Shown here piece after piece: positions 9,170 to 16,923 of a stretch of DNA of 64,000 nt (positions within the stretch are counted from its first letter, which is position 1; each line of letters begins with the position of its first letter). The DNA lies in contig JAVBPB010000032.1 in assembly GCA_031549965.1 (NCBI GenBank), positions 5,314 through 69,313 on the forward strand. The letters are read 5' to 3'. The notes under the pieces were generated by a model. That model saw only the letters and a program-made list of their open reading frames with translations, did no database searches and was not told the DNA's origin. The translations under genes were made by a program, and so were the position numbers. This DNA is from JAVBPB01 sp031549965 (lineage in GTDB: Bacteria; Bacillota; Clostridia; Lachnospirales; Lachnospiraceae).

Positions 9170-10822
9170 TTACATGATTGTATTTTTATTATTGTCAAGA
9201 CTATTTTCAGCCACAAATTTTTCTTCCTTATCTGGTTCCTCTTTTATAAATGCAAGATATTCATCAAAGAAATTATTAAGTGAACTTATAATTGGACTTG
9301 GTGCACTTTGTCCAAGACCGCATAAAGAGCCATCTCTTACCATAAATGCCAACTGCTGTAATAAATCAATATCAGATTTTCTTGCTTTTCCCTCTGTAAT
9401 TTTATTAAGTAATTCATATAACCGTTTAGTTCCTACACGGCAAGGGGTACAACGACCGCATGACTCATCCATTGTAAATTCAAGATAGAATTTTGCTATT
9501 TCAACTATATTATCTGTGTTATCCATTACAATCATTCCGCCAGATCCCATCATAGAACCGATTTGCAATAAATTTTCATAGTTTATCGGTGTGTCTAAAT
9601 CTTTTTCGGTAATTACTCCCCCTGATGGCCCTCCTGTTTGAACAGCTTTAAATTTTCGACCGGCTTTAATTCCTCCCCCAATATCAAATATAATTTCTCT
9701 AAGGGTTGTTCCCATAGGTACTTCCACCAGACCCACATTATTAATCTTTCCTGCAAGAGCAAATACTTTTGTTCCTTTGCTTTGTTCTGTTCCTATTGTT
9801 TTAAACCAGTCTGAACCTTTATTTATAATAACCGGAATATTGGCAAGAGTTTCAACATTGTTTACACAGGTAGGATACCCCCAGTAACCAGATTCAGCAG
9901 GATAGGGTGGTTTATAATTAGGTTCTCCTCTTTTGCCTTCACATGAATTTATTAATGCGGTTTCCTCTCCACAGACAAAAGCTCCTGCTCCGTATTTAAA
10001 GGAAATATCAAAGTTAAAATCAGTTCCAAATATATTTTTGCCAAGTAAGCCTAGTTCTCTTGCCTGATTAATTGCAGTTTTTAGCCGTTGTATGGCAAGA
10101 GGATATTCTGCCCTAATATAAATAATACCTTCATTTGCTCCAATGGCATATCCTGCAATGGCAAGTGCCTCAATAATTGATTGTGGATCTCCTTCTAATA
10201 TACTTCTATCCATGAATGCACCCGGATCACCCTCATCTGCATTACATATAATAAACTTTTTATCTCCTTGATTATTCCGTGTTATTTCCCATTTAAGTCC
10301 TGTAGGAAAGCCTCCGCCTCCTCTCCCTCTAAGTCCCGAATCCTTTATTGTATTTATAATATCTTCTGATGTCATAGATGTTAATACTTTACCAAGTGCT
10401 TCATATCCACCCATAGAAATATATTCATAAATATCTTCTGGATTAATTAAACCGCAGTTTCTAAGTGCAACCCTGAATTGCTTTTTGTAAAAAGGCATAT
10501 CTTCATGTTTTACTAATTTTTCTTTTTTAGTTGGTTCTACATATAAAAGTCTTTCTACAATTCTTCCCTTAATAATATGTTCTTCTATAATTTCCGTAAC
10601 ATCTTTCGGTGTTACCCTTACATAAAAAACATTATCAGGCTCTATTTTTACAATTGGACCTTGTTCACAAAATCCAAAACAGCCGGTTTTAATTAATTTT
10701 ACTTCATCAAAATAACCTTTTGTTTTGATTTTTGCTTCAAATATTTTTGCAATTTTATCACTATCACTTGATAAGCAGGCTGTTCCTCCACAAATTAAAA
10801 CATTACAACGTACTGCCGACAT
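9170..10822 (-). CDS. hydB: hydrogenase NuoF-like flavoprotein subunit lacking the C-terminal ferredoxin domain
   Basis: A 550-residue NADH-binding subunit. An N-terminal thioredoxin-like [2Fe-2S] domain (CGGTAC near 12-17, CFGFCEQG near 48-55) precedes the NuoF core with the FMN/NADH glycine-rich loop GRGGGGFPTG (about 167) and the [4Fe-4S] motif CGRCTPCR (about 457). It passes electrons between NAD(H) and HydA. Most HydB proteins run to about 600-630 residues and end in a two-cluster ferredoxin domain. This one stops about 90 residues after CGRCTPCR in an acidic tail with no cysteine cluster, and there is no room for a frameshifted remainder before hydA. The start follows GGGAGG. Confidence 0.95.
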   Translation of the reverse strand: MSAVRCNVLICGGTACLSSDSDKIAKIFEAKIKTKGYFDEVKLIKTGCFGFCEQGPIVKIEPDNVFYVRVTPKDVTEIIEEHIIKGRIVERLLYVEPTKKEKLVKHEDMPFYKKQFRVALRNCGLINPEDIYEYISMGGYEALGKVLTSMTSEDIINTIKDSGLRGRGGGGFPTGLKWEITRNNQGDKKFIICNADEGDPGAFMDRSILEGDPQSIIEALAIAGYAIGANEGIIYIRAEYPLAIQRLKTAINQARELGLLGKNIFGTDFNFDISFKYGAGAFVCGEETALINSCEGKRGEPNYKPPYPAESGYWGYPTCVNNVETLANIPVIINKGSDWFKTIGTEQSKGTKVFALAGKINNVGLVEVPMGTTLREIIFDIGGGIKAGRKFKAVQTGGPSGGVITEKDLDTPINYENLLQIGSMMGSGGMIVMDNTDNIVEIAKFYLEFTMDESCGRCTPCRVGTKRLYELLNKITEGKARKSDIDLLQQLAFMVRDGSLCGLGQSAPSPIISSLNNFFDEYLAFIKEEPDKEEKFVAENSLDNNKNTIM

Positions 10823-10836
10823 AATAAACCTCCCAT

Positions 10837-11238
10837 TTATGCTCTGTCAAAATCAACATGAATAATCATTTTTTCCACAGGTTTTTTTTCTTTAATATGA
10901 CTTTCTACTATTTCTTTTACTTTATTCTTTTTTACATGCCCATAAATAACAGGTTCACTATTTGGCATATTTATTTGAATAATTGGTTCTTCCTTACAAT
11001 ATCCCATACAGCCAACAGGAATAACTCTTATATTTTCGATTTTATCTTCTGATATAATTTTTGTTAGCTCATTTAAAGTTTCTCTTGCACCTGATGCTAT
11101 GCCACATGTTGCCATTCCTACTAGTATTTCTATATGATCTGTATGGTTATTAATAAGGTCTCCGCTATATCTAAGTGCTGTTTTATTTTGATGCTGTTCT
11201 CTTATTTCTTTTAGTTCATCCAGTGATTTAATTGCCAT
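10837..11238 (-). CDS. hydD: [2Fe-2S] thioredoxin-like hydrogenase accessory subunit
   Basis: A 133-residue protein of the thioredoxin-like [2Fe-2S] ferredoxin family, commonly encoded between hydC and hydB in Clostridia. Cluster ligands are likely the cysteines in GMATCGIASGA and VGCMGYCKEEP. The ATG at 11238 is chosen because AGGAG (11245-11250) sits at the right distance; a longer reading to 11283 has no such site. This start overlaps the hydC stop by 11 bp, which suggests translational coupling. Its role in electron transfer is inferred from the family and context. Confidence 0.9.
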   Translation of the reverse strand: MAIKSLDELKEIREQHQNKTALRYSGDLINNHTDHIEILVGMATCGIASGARETLNELTKIISEDKIENIRVIPVGCMGYCKEEPIIQINMPNSEPVIYGHVKKNKVKEIVESHIKEKKPVEKMIIHVDFDRA

Positions 11239-11758
11239 CTTTATTCTCCTCGTGAAATTGTTCAAAAATTTTATCAATCTCATCTTCTGTTACTCTTCCA
11301 AAAACTTTGTCATCAACCATTACTACTGGTGCCAGACCACAGGCACCTACACATCGAACATCTTTTAGTGTATACATGCCATCTTTTGTTGTTTCGTTTG
11401 ATTCTACATTTAGTTTTTCTTTTATTTTAGATATAATCTTGTCTGAACCTCTTACGAAACATGCGGTTCCCATACATACACTTATGGTGTGTTTTCCGCT
11501 TGGTTTCATTGTGAAATAGGAGTAAAAGCTTACTACCCCGAATACTTCAGCACATGGGATTCCTAGTTTTCTGGCTACATAGAGCTGGACGTCCCTTGGG
11601 AGGTATCCGAAGATTTCTTGTGCTTTGTGAAGTATTTCAATTAATGCTCCTTTTGTGGTTTCTAGGCTTTCTATAAAATTGCCTAGTTCTTCAAGTTTGG
11701 TTGGATCGATTTTGGCTTTTTCAGGGTCGGTTATGTCTATTTCTTGAGTGGTTGTCAT
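11228..11758 (-). CDS. hydC: hydrogenase NuoE-like [2Fe-2S] subunit
   Basis: A 176-residue NuoE-type subunit. A helical N-terminal part (about 15-80, with GALIEILHKAQEIFGYLP) is followed by the thioredoxin-like [2Fe-2S] domain with CMGTAC near 98 and CVGAC near 137. It hands electrons to HydB in the bifurcating or NAD-linked hydrogenase. It is the first gene of the operon. Its ATG at 11758 has only a weak upstream site (GAAGTGAT), and no clear promoter is seen in the 52 bp between it and repeat R2. Transcription may therefore start beyond or within the repeat. Confidence 0.94.
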   Translation of the reverse strand: MTTTQEIDITDPEKAKIDPTKLEELGNFIESLETTKGALIEILHKAQEIFGYLPRDVQLYVARKLGIPCAEVFGVVSFYSYFTMKPSGKHTISVCMGTACFVRGSDKIISKIKEKLNVESNETTKDGMYTLKDVRCVGACGLAPVVMVDDKVFGRVTEDEIDKIFEQFHEENKDGN

Positions 11759-12132
11759 ATGATCACTTCTTTCTTTATTTGTATGGGGGGCTTTACCTTT
11801 AGGTTATTGACCCCAAGATGTGAATTATCATGCTGTGAAAAATCAGAAGTGCCAGACATTCCAATGAGCCTATGAAAAAACCATAGTCTCATTTCCATGG
11901 CACTTAATGATTTTTCACAGCATGATAATTCACATCTTGGGGAGATTTAATTTTTGAAGCAAAGCTGGGATTTTAAATTTTTTTTAAATTGGTATGCTAC
12001 ATTTTTTTATTCTTGTTTTTTTATTTTTTGCAAAAAAAAATTATTTATACCATATTTGTTAGGATATTACTTTTATTTTTGAACAAGTGTACTCTTGTTA
12101 GGTTGGTTGTGGTATTGGCAGTTTTATTTTGA
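11759..12132. other. intergenic region made mainly of repeat R2
   Basis: It holds R2 (11811-11942) and a 34-bp right flank (11941-11974, GGAGATTTAATTTTTGAAGC...) that recurs at 12894-12928. Next comes a T-rich tract (11975-12075), then sequence leading into the broken toroid gene. No intact ORF is present. Confidence 0.65.
11811..11942. repeat. dispersed hairpin repeat, copy R2 (132 bp)
   Basis: A nearly perfect inverted repeat. The outer arm from CCCCAAGATGTGAATTAT to GTGCC pairs with GGCACTTAATG... to CACATCTTGGGG. The central part (about 11851-11901) holds the core shared with R3: GCC, ATTCCAATGAGCCTATG, an A-rich loop, CATAGTCTCATTTCCATGGC. Each arm is about 60 bp. Confidence 0.9.
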
Positions 12133-12693
12133 AAATGGTTCAAAAGATGGGGTTTTGAAGCACTTTTAGCTTATCAGAATGAAGATGGTGGATTTATTTA
12201 TTCTTAACTTTGCTGATGTAAATGATGATTTATATGAAATGGCATTAAGAGTTGCAGATGAAGCTTTATGTTATTACTTATCGTCTCATATATCAGATAT
12301 GCATGAAATACATTGTTTTGTTGACTTTGTTGAATATTGTGATTTAGCTCAGATATGTGAGTTGAAAAATATGGATGAATTTAAATTGAAATTGAAAATG
12401 ATATTGAATATTCTATTGAAAAAGATGCTGACAAATGGTCTGCCACTTACTGCTGTATGCCTTCATATTTTATTAAATCTAAAGAAAGTATCTATTACTT
12501 AGGTAATGAATTGCTTTGTGATATAGAATGTGATTTAATTATTAACTCTCAGCAAAATAATGGGGCTTGGGGCATTACATGGTCATGGAATGGTTATGAT
12601 AAAGAATTTTCCATAAGTGCAAATTGGTGGCAGTCATATTCTATTATTGATTCTAAACTAAACCCTTTTGAATCACAGCTTTGCCTCCACTAG
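12133..12693 (+). pseudogene. broken gene for an alpha/alpha-toroid-like protein
   Basis: Three pieces in different frames read as one protein. The first (12133-12197) contains WGFEALLAYQNEDGGF and ends in a stop. The second (from about 12200) reads FADVNDDLYEMALRVADEALCYYL to about 12400. The third (from about 12405) reads EYSIEKDADKWSATYC, then PSYFIKSKESIYYLGNE and GAWGITWSWNGYDKEFSIS. QNEDGGF and NGAWGITWSW are typical of prenyltransferase/squalene-cyclase toroid repeats. The C-terminus changes abruptly after QSYSIID, next to R3. At least two frameshifts and a lost start make it non-functional. The original function is unknown. Confidence 0.7.
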
Positions 12694-12702
12694 CTATATT
12701 CC

Positions 12703-12831
12703 CTGAGAGTAACTTTAGATTCTATGAAAAAAGCATTATAAGCCATGGAAATGAGACTATGAGGTTTTTCATAGGCTCATTGGAATGTTCGGCTTATCTG
12801 CTTTTTTCATGGAATCTAAAGTTACTCTGAG
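12703..12831. repeat. dispersed hairpin repeat, copy R3 (129 bp)
   Basis: A long inverted repeat: 33-bp basal arms (12703-12735 with 12799-12831) differ at only two positions, one of them a G-T pair in the hairpin. The centre (about 12741-12793) carries the same roughly 50-bp core as R2, in the opposite orientation. The basal arms are unrelated in sequence to those of R2. Confidence 0.9.
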
Positions 12832-12892
12832 GGGGCAGTACCTAAATGGCAATGCGTACGTAGTACCCAAACCTTAATTCAACCACATTAAT

Positions 12893-12928
12893 GGGAGATT
12901 TACTTTTGTAGCAAAGCTGGCATTCAAA
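12893..12928. repeat. second copy of the R2 right flank
   Basis: GGGAGATTTA, then TTTTG, AGCAAAGCTGG and CATT matches 11940-11974 next to R2. It is preceded at 12871-12890 by CCTTAATTCAACCACATT, which resembles a segment inside R1 (2761-2780). Confidence 0.6.
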
Positions 12929-13547
12929 GTGATGCCTTATAATAAAAAATCGCTAACTGTGTTCTGTCTCTTAAACCAAGCTTATCTAATATAACACTTA
13001 TATAGTTTCTTATTGTCCCTTCACCAAGATAAAGCCTTCCGGCAATTTCTTTATTGGTTAAGCCTTCTGCCACCAACGTAATAATTTCAATTTCCTTTTC
13101 ATTCAAATTATAATTCTTTAATGAATTAGGAGTATTATCGGACATTATTTTTGGAATTATAAAAGTTATTTCATTTCCAAAAACAGATTGTCCAGCCATT
13201 ACAGCATTTAGAGCAGGGACTATGCTTTCAAAATCCTGCTTTAATAGATATCCTTTAGAACCTATCTGTAATGCTTTTATAATATATTCATTTTCAGCAA
13301 AAGTGGTTAAGAATAAAATTTTAGCATTGGAATATTTTTTTAGAATTATTTCTGCTGCCTCAAGCCCTGTCATTTTTGTCATTCTAATATCCATTAATAG
13401 TATATCTGGGCTGAATTTTTCAAATAATTCAAGAGCATCAATACCATCATAAGCCACTCCCACAACTTCAATGCCCTCATTAGATTCCAGTATAGTTTTT
13501 AGAGCCTGACATACCAATTTGTCATCATCAATTAATAAAACCTTCAA
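12924..13547 (-). CDS. NarL/LuxR-family response regulator
   Basis: About 207 residues. The receiver domain (1-120) has the acidic pair DDD, the phospho-acceptor Asp in ILLMDIRM, and the Lys in GYLLKQD. The LuxR-type helix-turn-helix (about 145-205) reads LNEKEIEIITLVAEGLTNKE, then TIRNYISVILDKLG. I choose the TTG at 13547 because GAAGGTG stands 5 nt before it; a TTG at 13565 directly after the kinase stop is also possible. It is co-transcribed with the histidine kinase just upstream. Its likely target is the divergent ABC operon through the palindrome at 14691-14708. Confidence 0.92.
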   Translation of the reverse strand: MKVLLIDDDKLVCQALKTILESNEGIEVVGVAYDGIDALELFEKFSPDILLMDIRMTKMTGLEAAEIILKKYSNAKILFLTTFAENEYIIKALQIGSKGYLLKQDFESIVPALNAVMAGQSVFGNEITFIIPKIMSDNTPNSLKNYNLNEKEIEIITLVAEGLTNKEIAGRLYLGEGTIRNYISVILDKLGLRDRTQLAIFYYKASL

Positions 13548-13565
13548 GATATCACCTTCAATCAA

Positions 13566-14636
13566 CTATTTTTGCAAAACTTTAGGTATAGATATAAATA
13601 TTTTAAATCCATCTTTTTCATTAATATTTATCTGACCTCCAAGATTCTCAACTCTTTCTTTTATACTTTCTATTCCCATACCCTTAGTACCCTCTATTTT
13701 CTTCAAACTGCCATTATCAGAAATAATAAACTGGTACAAACCTGGATGTTCATGTAAAACAACATTAACCTTAGTTGCATCCGAGTGCTTAATAACATTA
13801 GCTAAAGCTTCTTTTAAAATGTAAATAATTGCATATTTTTCTTGCACCTTTAAATCTGTTGTAATATTATACTCAAGAATAGCCTGACAAAATACAAATT
13901 CTTTAGTCAGTTTCGTAAGCTCTGAATGCAAATCAATTGAATCTTCATGTAATTTATGTATACTTAGCCGAATACTGTCCATCCCTTTTGTTAGTGTATC
14001 TTTAACATTCCTTAGACTTTCCTTAACATGATTATCTTTAGAAATAGCAATTAGTGCTCCAATCTGCAATATTGAACTAGATAATAAATGCCCAACTGTA
14101 TCATGAATTTCCCTTGCAATTCTATTTCTCTCATTTAAAGTAGCAAGATTAATTTCATACTCATTTTTTTCTAATAAATTTTTATTTTTAATATTAAGGT
14201 TATCGGATAATTCCTTAGCATTATCCCTAAGTTTAATATATTCATACCTTAATCTAGTAATCTCTGTTGTTCTTCTCATTAGTAAAAATGAAACCACTAA
14301 TAATATAAAATTAGCCATTAATACAATTCCTTTAAAATTATCAAGGTAAATAACATAAGGAATAATCAATAAAAATATAACAAAGAAATATTTTTTATTA
14401 AAAATATCATAACACATAAGTGTAGCAAACAACAATAACTCTGGTATAAAAAAACATGCTATAAAATACATTAAAAACAATAAAATCGTTGCCAATGTAT
14501 TTTCAAAATAAGTTATAAGTGCAATTATAATAACAATTATTATAACAGGAAGACTAACATACAAGCTCTTAGAATCCACAATATAAAATGCACTACAGCA
14601 TAACAACAAAATTACTTTATCAAGAATCCCATACAT
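13566..14636 (-). CDS. NarL-partner sensor histidine kinase
   Basis: A 356-residue membrane kinase. About five or six short hydrophobic helices fill residues 1-125 with hardly any extracellular domain. A coiled coil (about 125-165) leads to the dimerisation/phospho-acceptor box ERNRIAREIHDTVGHLL (H near 180), and a HATPase domain with KHSDATKVNV and GMGIESIKERVENLGG follows. Kinases with such intramembrane input usually watch a transporter or membrane-active compounds. The ATG at 14636 follows TAGGTGA. The arrangement with the divergent ATPase and two ABC-2 permeases resembles the LnrJK/LnrLMN linearmycin-resistance type, which is an inference. Confidence 0.92.
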   Translation of the reverse strand: MYGILDKVILLLCCSAFYIVDSKSLYVSLPVIIIVIIIALITYFENTLATILLFLMYFIACFFIPELLLFATLMCYDIFNKKYFFVIFLLIIPYVIYLDNFKGIVLMANFILLVVSFLLMRRTTEITRLRYEYIKLRDNAKELSDNLNIKNKNLLEKNEYEINLATLNERNRIAREIHDTVGHLLSSSILQIGALIAISKDNHVKESLRNVKDTLTKGMDSIRLSIHKLHEDSIDLHSELTKLTKEFVFCQAILEYNITTDLKVQEKYAIIYILKEALANVIKHSDATKVNVVLHEHPGLYQFIISDNGSLKKIEGTKGMGIESIKERVENLGGQININEKDGFKIFISIPKVLQK

Positions 14637-14670
14637 TATATTCACCTACTTAATCTTTATTAACAAATAA

Positions 14671-14699
14671 ATATTATCACACTTGAAAGTAAATGACAA
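14671..14699 (-). promoter_or_regulatory. promoter of the two-component operon
   Basis: On the minus strand TTGTCA (14694-14699), a 17-bp spacer and TAATAT (14671-14676). The -35 box lies inside the palindrome at 14691-14708. Confidence 0.65.
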
Positions 14700-14708
14700 T
14701 TGTCATTT
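14691..14708. promoter_or_regulatory. 18-bp perfect palindrome, candidate operator
   Basis: AAATGACAATTGTCATTT stands between the divergent histidine kinase and ABC exporter operons and covers a -35 box. It is likely the binding site of the response regulator at 12924-13547. On the plus strand the matching -35 (TTGTCA, 14700-14705) has only a weak -10 (TATTCA, 14723-14728), as expected for an activated promoter. Confidence 0.6.
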
Positions 14709-14807
14709 TAATAATGTGACTCTATTCACTACAACCTCATTTTAAAAAAGTGTATCCTAAATAAATAAAATAAAAATAAGTAATTTCAAAAATAAAGGAG
14801 GATATAT

Positions 14808-15746
14808 ATGGTAATACAAGTTAAAAATCTAGTAAAAAGATATGGTAATTTTATTGCCCTTGATCATTTTAATCTACAAATTAAAGAAGGTGAAATTTTT
14901 GGTCTGTTAGGCCCAAACGGTTCAGGAAAAAGCACTGCGATTAACTGTATATTATCTTTATTAAAATATAGTAAAGGTGAAATCGAAATATTTAACAAAC
15001 CAATGTCTCCAACTAGTTATGACCTTAAAAAAGACATTGGAATAGTTATGCAAAATGTTGGAGTTTTTGACGAATTAACCGTTTATGAAAATATTGATTT
15101 TTTCTGTGGACTATATATTTTTAATAAAAAAGAAAGGAAAGAATTAGTTAAAGAAGCCATTGATTTTACTGGACTTGAAGAGTTTGCAAAACAATACCCA
15201 AAAAAATTAAGCGGTGGATTACTTAGAAGATTAAATATAGCATGTGGAATTGCCCATAAGCCCAAATTAATAATACTTGATGAACCTACAGTGGCAGTTG
15301 ATCCTCAAAGCAGAAATAAAATACTTGAAGGTATAATAAAACTTAATAAAGAAGGTGCTACTATTCTTTATACTTCCCACTACATGGAAGAGGTTGAACA
15401 AATTTGTAGTAATATTGCCATTATGGATAAGGGAAAAATTATTACTTCTGGAACAAAAGAAGAATTAAAAATGCTTATAGGTATTGGAGAAATTATAACT
15501 ATTGAAGTTTTTGATTTGAATAATAATATTATAAATAAACTTAAAAATATGGCAAATATATCTTCTGTTTCTTATTGCGACAATAAACTTATTATTAAAT
15601 CAGAAACAGGCAAAAATAATTTAGCAAATATTCTCCATTTCCTTAATGAATCGCAAATTTATTATGGTAAAGTATATTCAGAATTACCAACATTAAACGA
15701 TGTATTTCTAGAGATTACAGGCAAGGAGTTGAGGGATAATGTTTAA
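14808..15746 (+). CDS. ABC exporter ATP-binding protein
   Basis: A 312-residue ATPase. Walker A is GPNGSGKS (about 36-43), the Q-loop is in VMQNVG, the signature is LSGGLLRRL, Walker B is LIILDEP, and the H-loop is TSHYMEE. A C-terminal extension of about 80 residues is typical of drug/bacteriocin exporters of the CcmA/DrrA type. It powers the two ABC-2 permeases that follow, with overlaps of 8 and 14 bp. The start is preceded by AAAGGAGG. Export of a peptide, lantibiotic or polyene-like compound is likely, inferred from the neighbouring NarL-type system. Confidence 0.93.
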   Translation: MVIQVKNLVKRYGNFIALDHFNLQIKEGEIFGLLGPNGSGKSTAINCILSLLKYSKGEIEIFNKPMSPTSYDLKKDIGIVMQNVGVFDELTVYENIDFFCGLYIFNKKERKELVKEAIDFTGLEEFAKQYPKKLSGGLLRRLNIACGIAHKPKLIILDEPTVAVDPQSRNKILEGIIKLNKEGATILYTSHYMEEVEQICSNIAIMDKGKIITSGTKEELKMLIGIGEIITIEVFDLNNNIINKLKNMANISSVSYCDNKLIIKSETGKNNLANILHFLNESQIYYGKVYSELPTLNDVFLEITGKELRDNV

Positions 15747-16923
15747 ACATATTTTTTATTATAGATTCAAGCAAACATTTAGAAATAAAGAAACTACTTT
15801 TTGGAATATTTTATTTCCAATAATTCTTGGAACACTTTTCTATGTTGTGCTTACTGATGCTTATAATTATGATAAATTTGAGCAGATACAAATTGCTGTA
15901 GTATCTGATGATAATTATAATAGCACTATGTTTATAACATCAATAGAATCAGTTTCCAATGTTGTAACTAAAGAATTTATGAAAAGTAAAGACTTTACTA
16001 AAACAGATGAAAATGATCTACTTTTTTTGTTAACATACTTAGATGAAGCCGAAGCTAAGGAATTATTGCTTCAGCATAAAATATATGGATATATTACTTT
16101 AAAAGATGATATTACATTAACTGTAAATGGAAGTGGATTTGAACAAAACGTAATTAAACAGTTTATTGACAGTTATAAACAAAAAGAATCCACTGTTATT
16201 AATGCCGTTAATATAAATCAGGGCGAAAAAACAGATGAAATAATTAATCTACTAAACTCACAAAAAAATTATGTCGCTTCAAACAATAGTTCTAACCCTC
16301 CAAAAGATATAATGATGGTTCATTTTTTTACACTTATAGCAATGGCTTGCTTGTATGGATCTTATTTTGGAATAATTTCTGCTACAGATTTACAAGCAGA
16401 TTTATCTGCTACTGCAAGCAGAGTAAATATTACAAGAGTTTCTAAATTTAAAATGACAATAGGCTATTTAACAACTGCTTATACTTTTCAATTAATTACA
16501 CTGAGTATTCTTGTTTTTTATTTATTTGTTGTATTAAGATTAAATTTAGGTAAACATATATTTTTAATTTTTTTAACCTGTTTAATTGGGGCTTTAATAG
16601 GACTATTATTTGGGGTAATTATTGGATTCTTAATTAAAAAGGATGTTCATTTCAAACAGGGTCTTGCAATTGGGATTACAATGCTTTGTTGTTTCTTGTC
16701 AGGAATGATGAGTCTTGATATGAAATATCTGGTTAGAGAAAATGCACCTTTATTATGTTATATTAACCCAATTGAATTAATAACAGATTCTTTATATTCA
16801 TTATATTATTTCGATAACTATGATAGATATTTAATTGATACCATAAATTTATTAATTATATGTTTTGTATTATCAATATTGGTATTCCTTAAACTAAGGG
16901 GGAAAAGATATGAAAGTGCTTAA
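15739..16923 (+). CDS. ABC-2 type permease, first subunit
   Basis: A 394-residue membrane protein of the ABC-2 family: one N-terminal helix (about 17-37), a large extracytoplasmic loop (about 40-190), and five helices in the C-terminal half. A typical FTLIAMACLYGSYFG stretch stands near 196. It starts inside the end of the ATPase gene (8-bp overlap), with GGAG upstream, and overlaps the next permease by 14 bp, so all three are translated together. It probably forms a heterodimeric exporter with the next gene product. Confidence 0.9.
   Translation: MFKHIFYYRFKQTFRNKETTFWNILFPIILGTLFYVVLTDAYNYDKFEQIQIAVVSDDNYNSTMFITSIESVSNVVTKEFMKSKDFTKTDENDLLFLLTYLDEAEAKELLLQHKIYGYITLKDDITLTVNGSGFEQNVIKQFIDSYKQKESTVINAVNINQGEKTDEIINLLNSQKNYVASNNSSNPPKDIMMVHFFTLIAMACLYGSYFGIISATDLQADLSATASRVNITRVSKFKMTIGYLTTAYTFQLITLSILVFYLFVVLRLNLGKHIFLIFLTCLIGALIGLLFGVIIGFLIKKDVHFKQGLAIGITMLCCFLSGMMSLDMKYLVRENAPLLCYINPIELITDSLYSLYYFDNYDRYLIDTINLLIICFVLSILVFLKLRGKRYESA

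Noticed and set aside
9170..9185. Frameshift at the end of hydB hiding its ferredoxin domain
   Set aside because: Only 14 bp lie between the stop and hydA, and no cysteine cluster appears in the other frames there.
11228..11283. Long start of hydD at 11283
   Set aside because: No ribosome-binding site, and it would bury about 45 bases of hydC; the ATG at 11238 has AGGAG at proper spacing.
12179..12693. Two separate small genes in this stretch
   Set aside because: The translated pieces join into one toroid-like protein across frameshifts and lack their own ribosome-binding sites.
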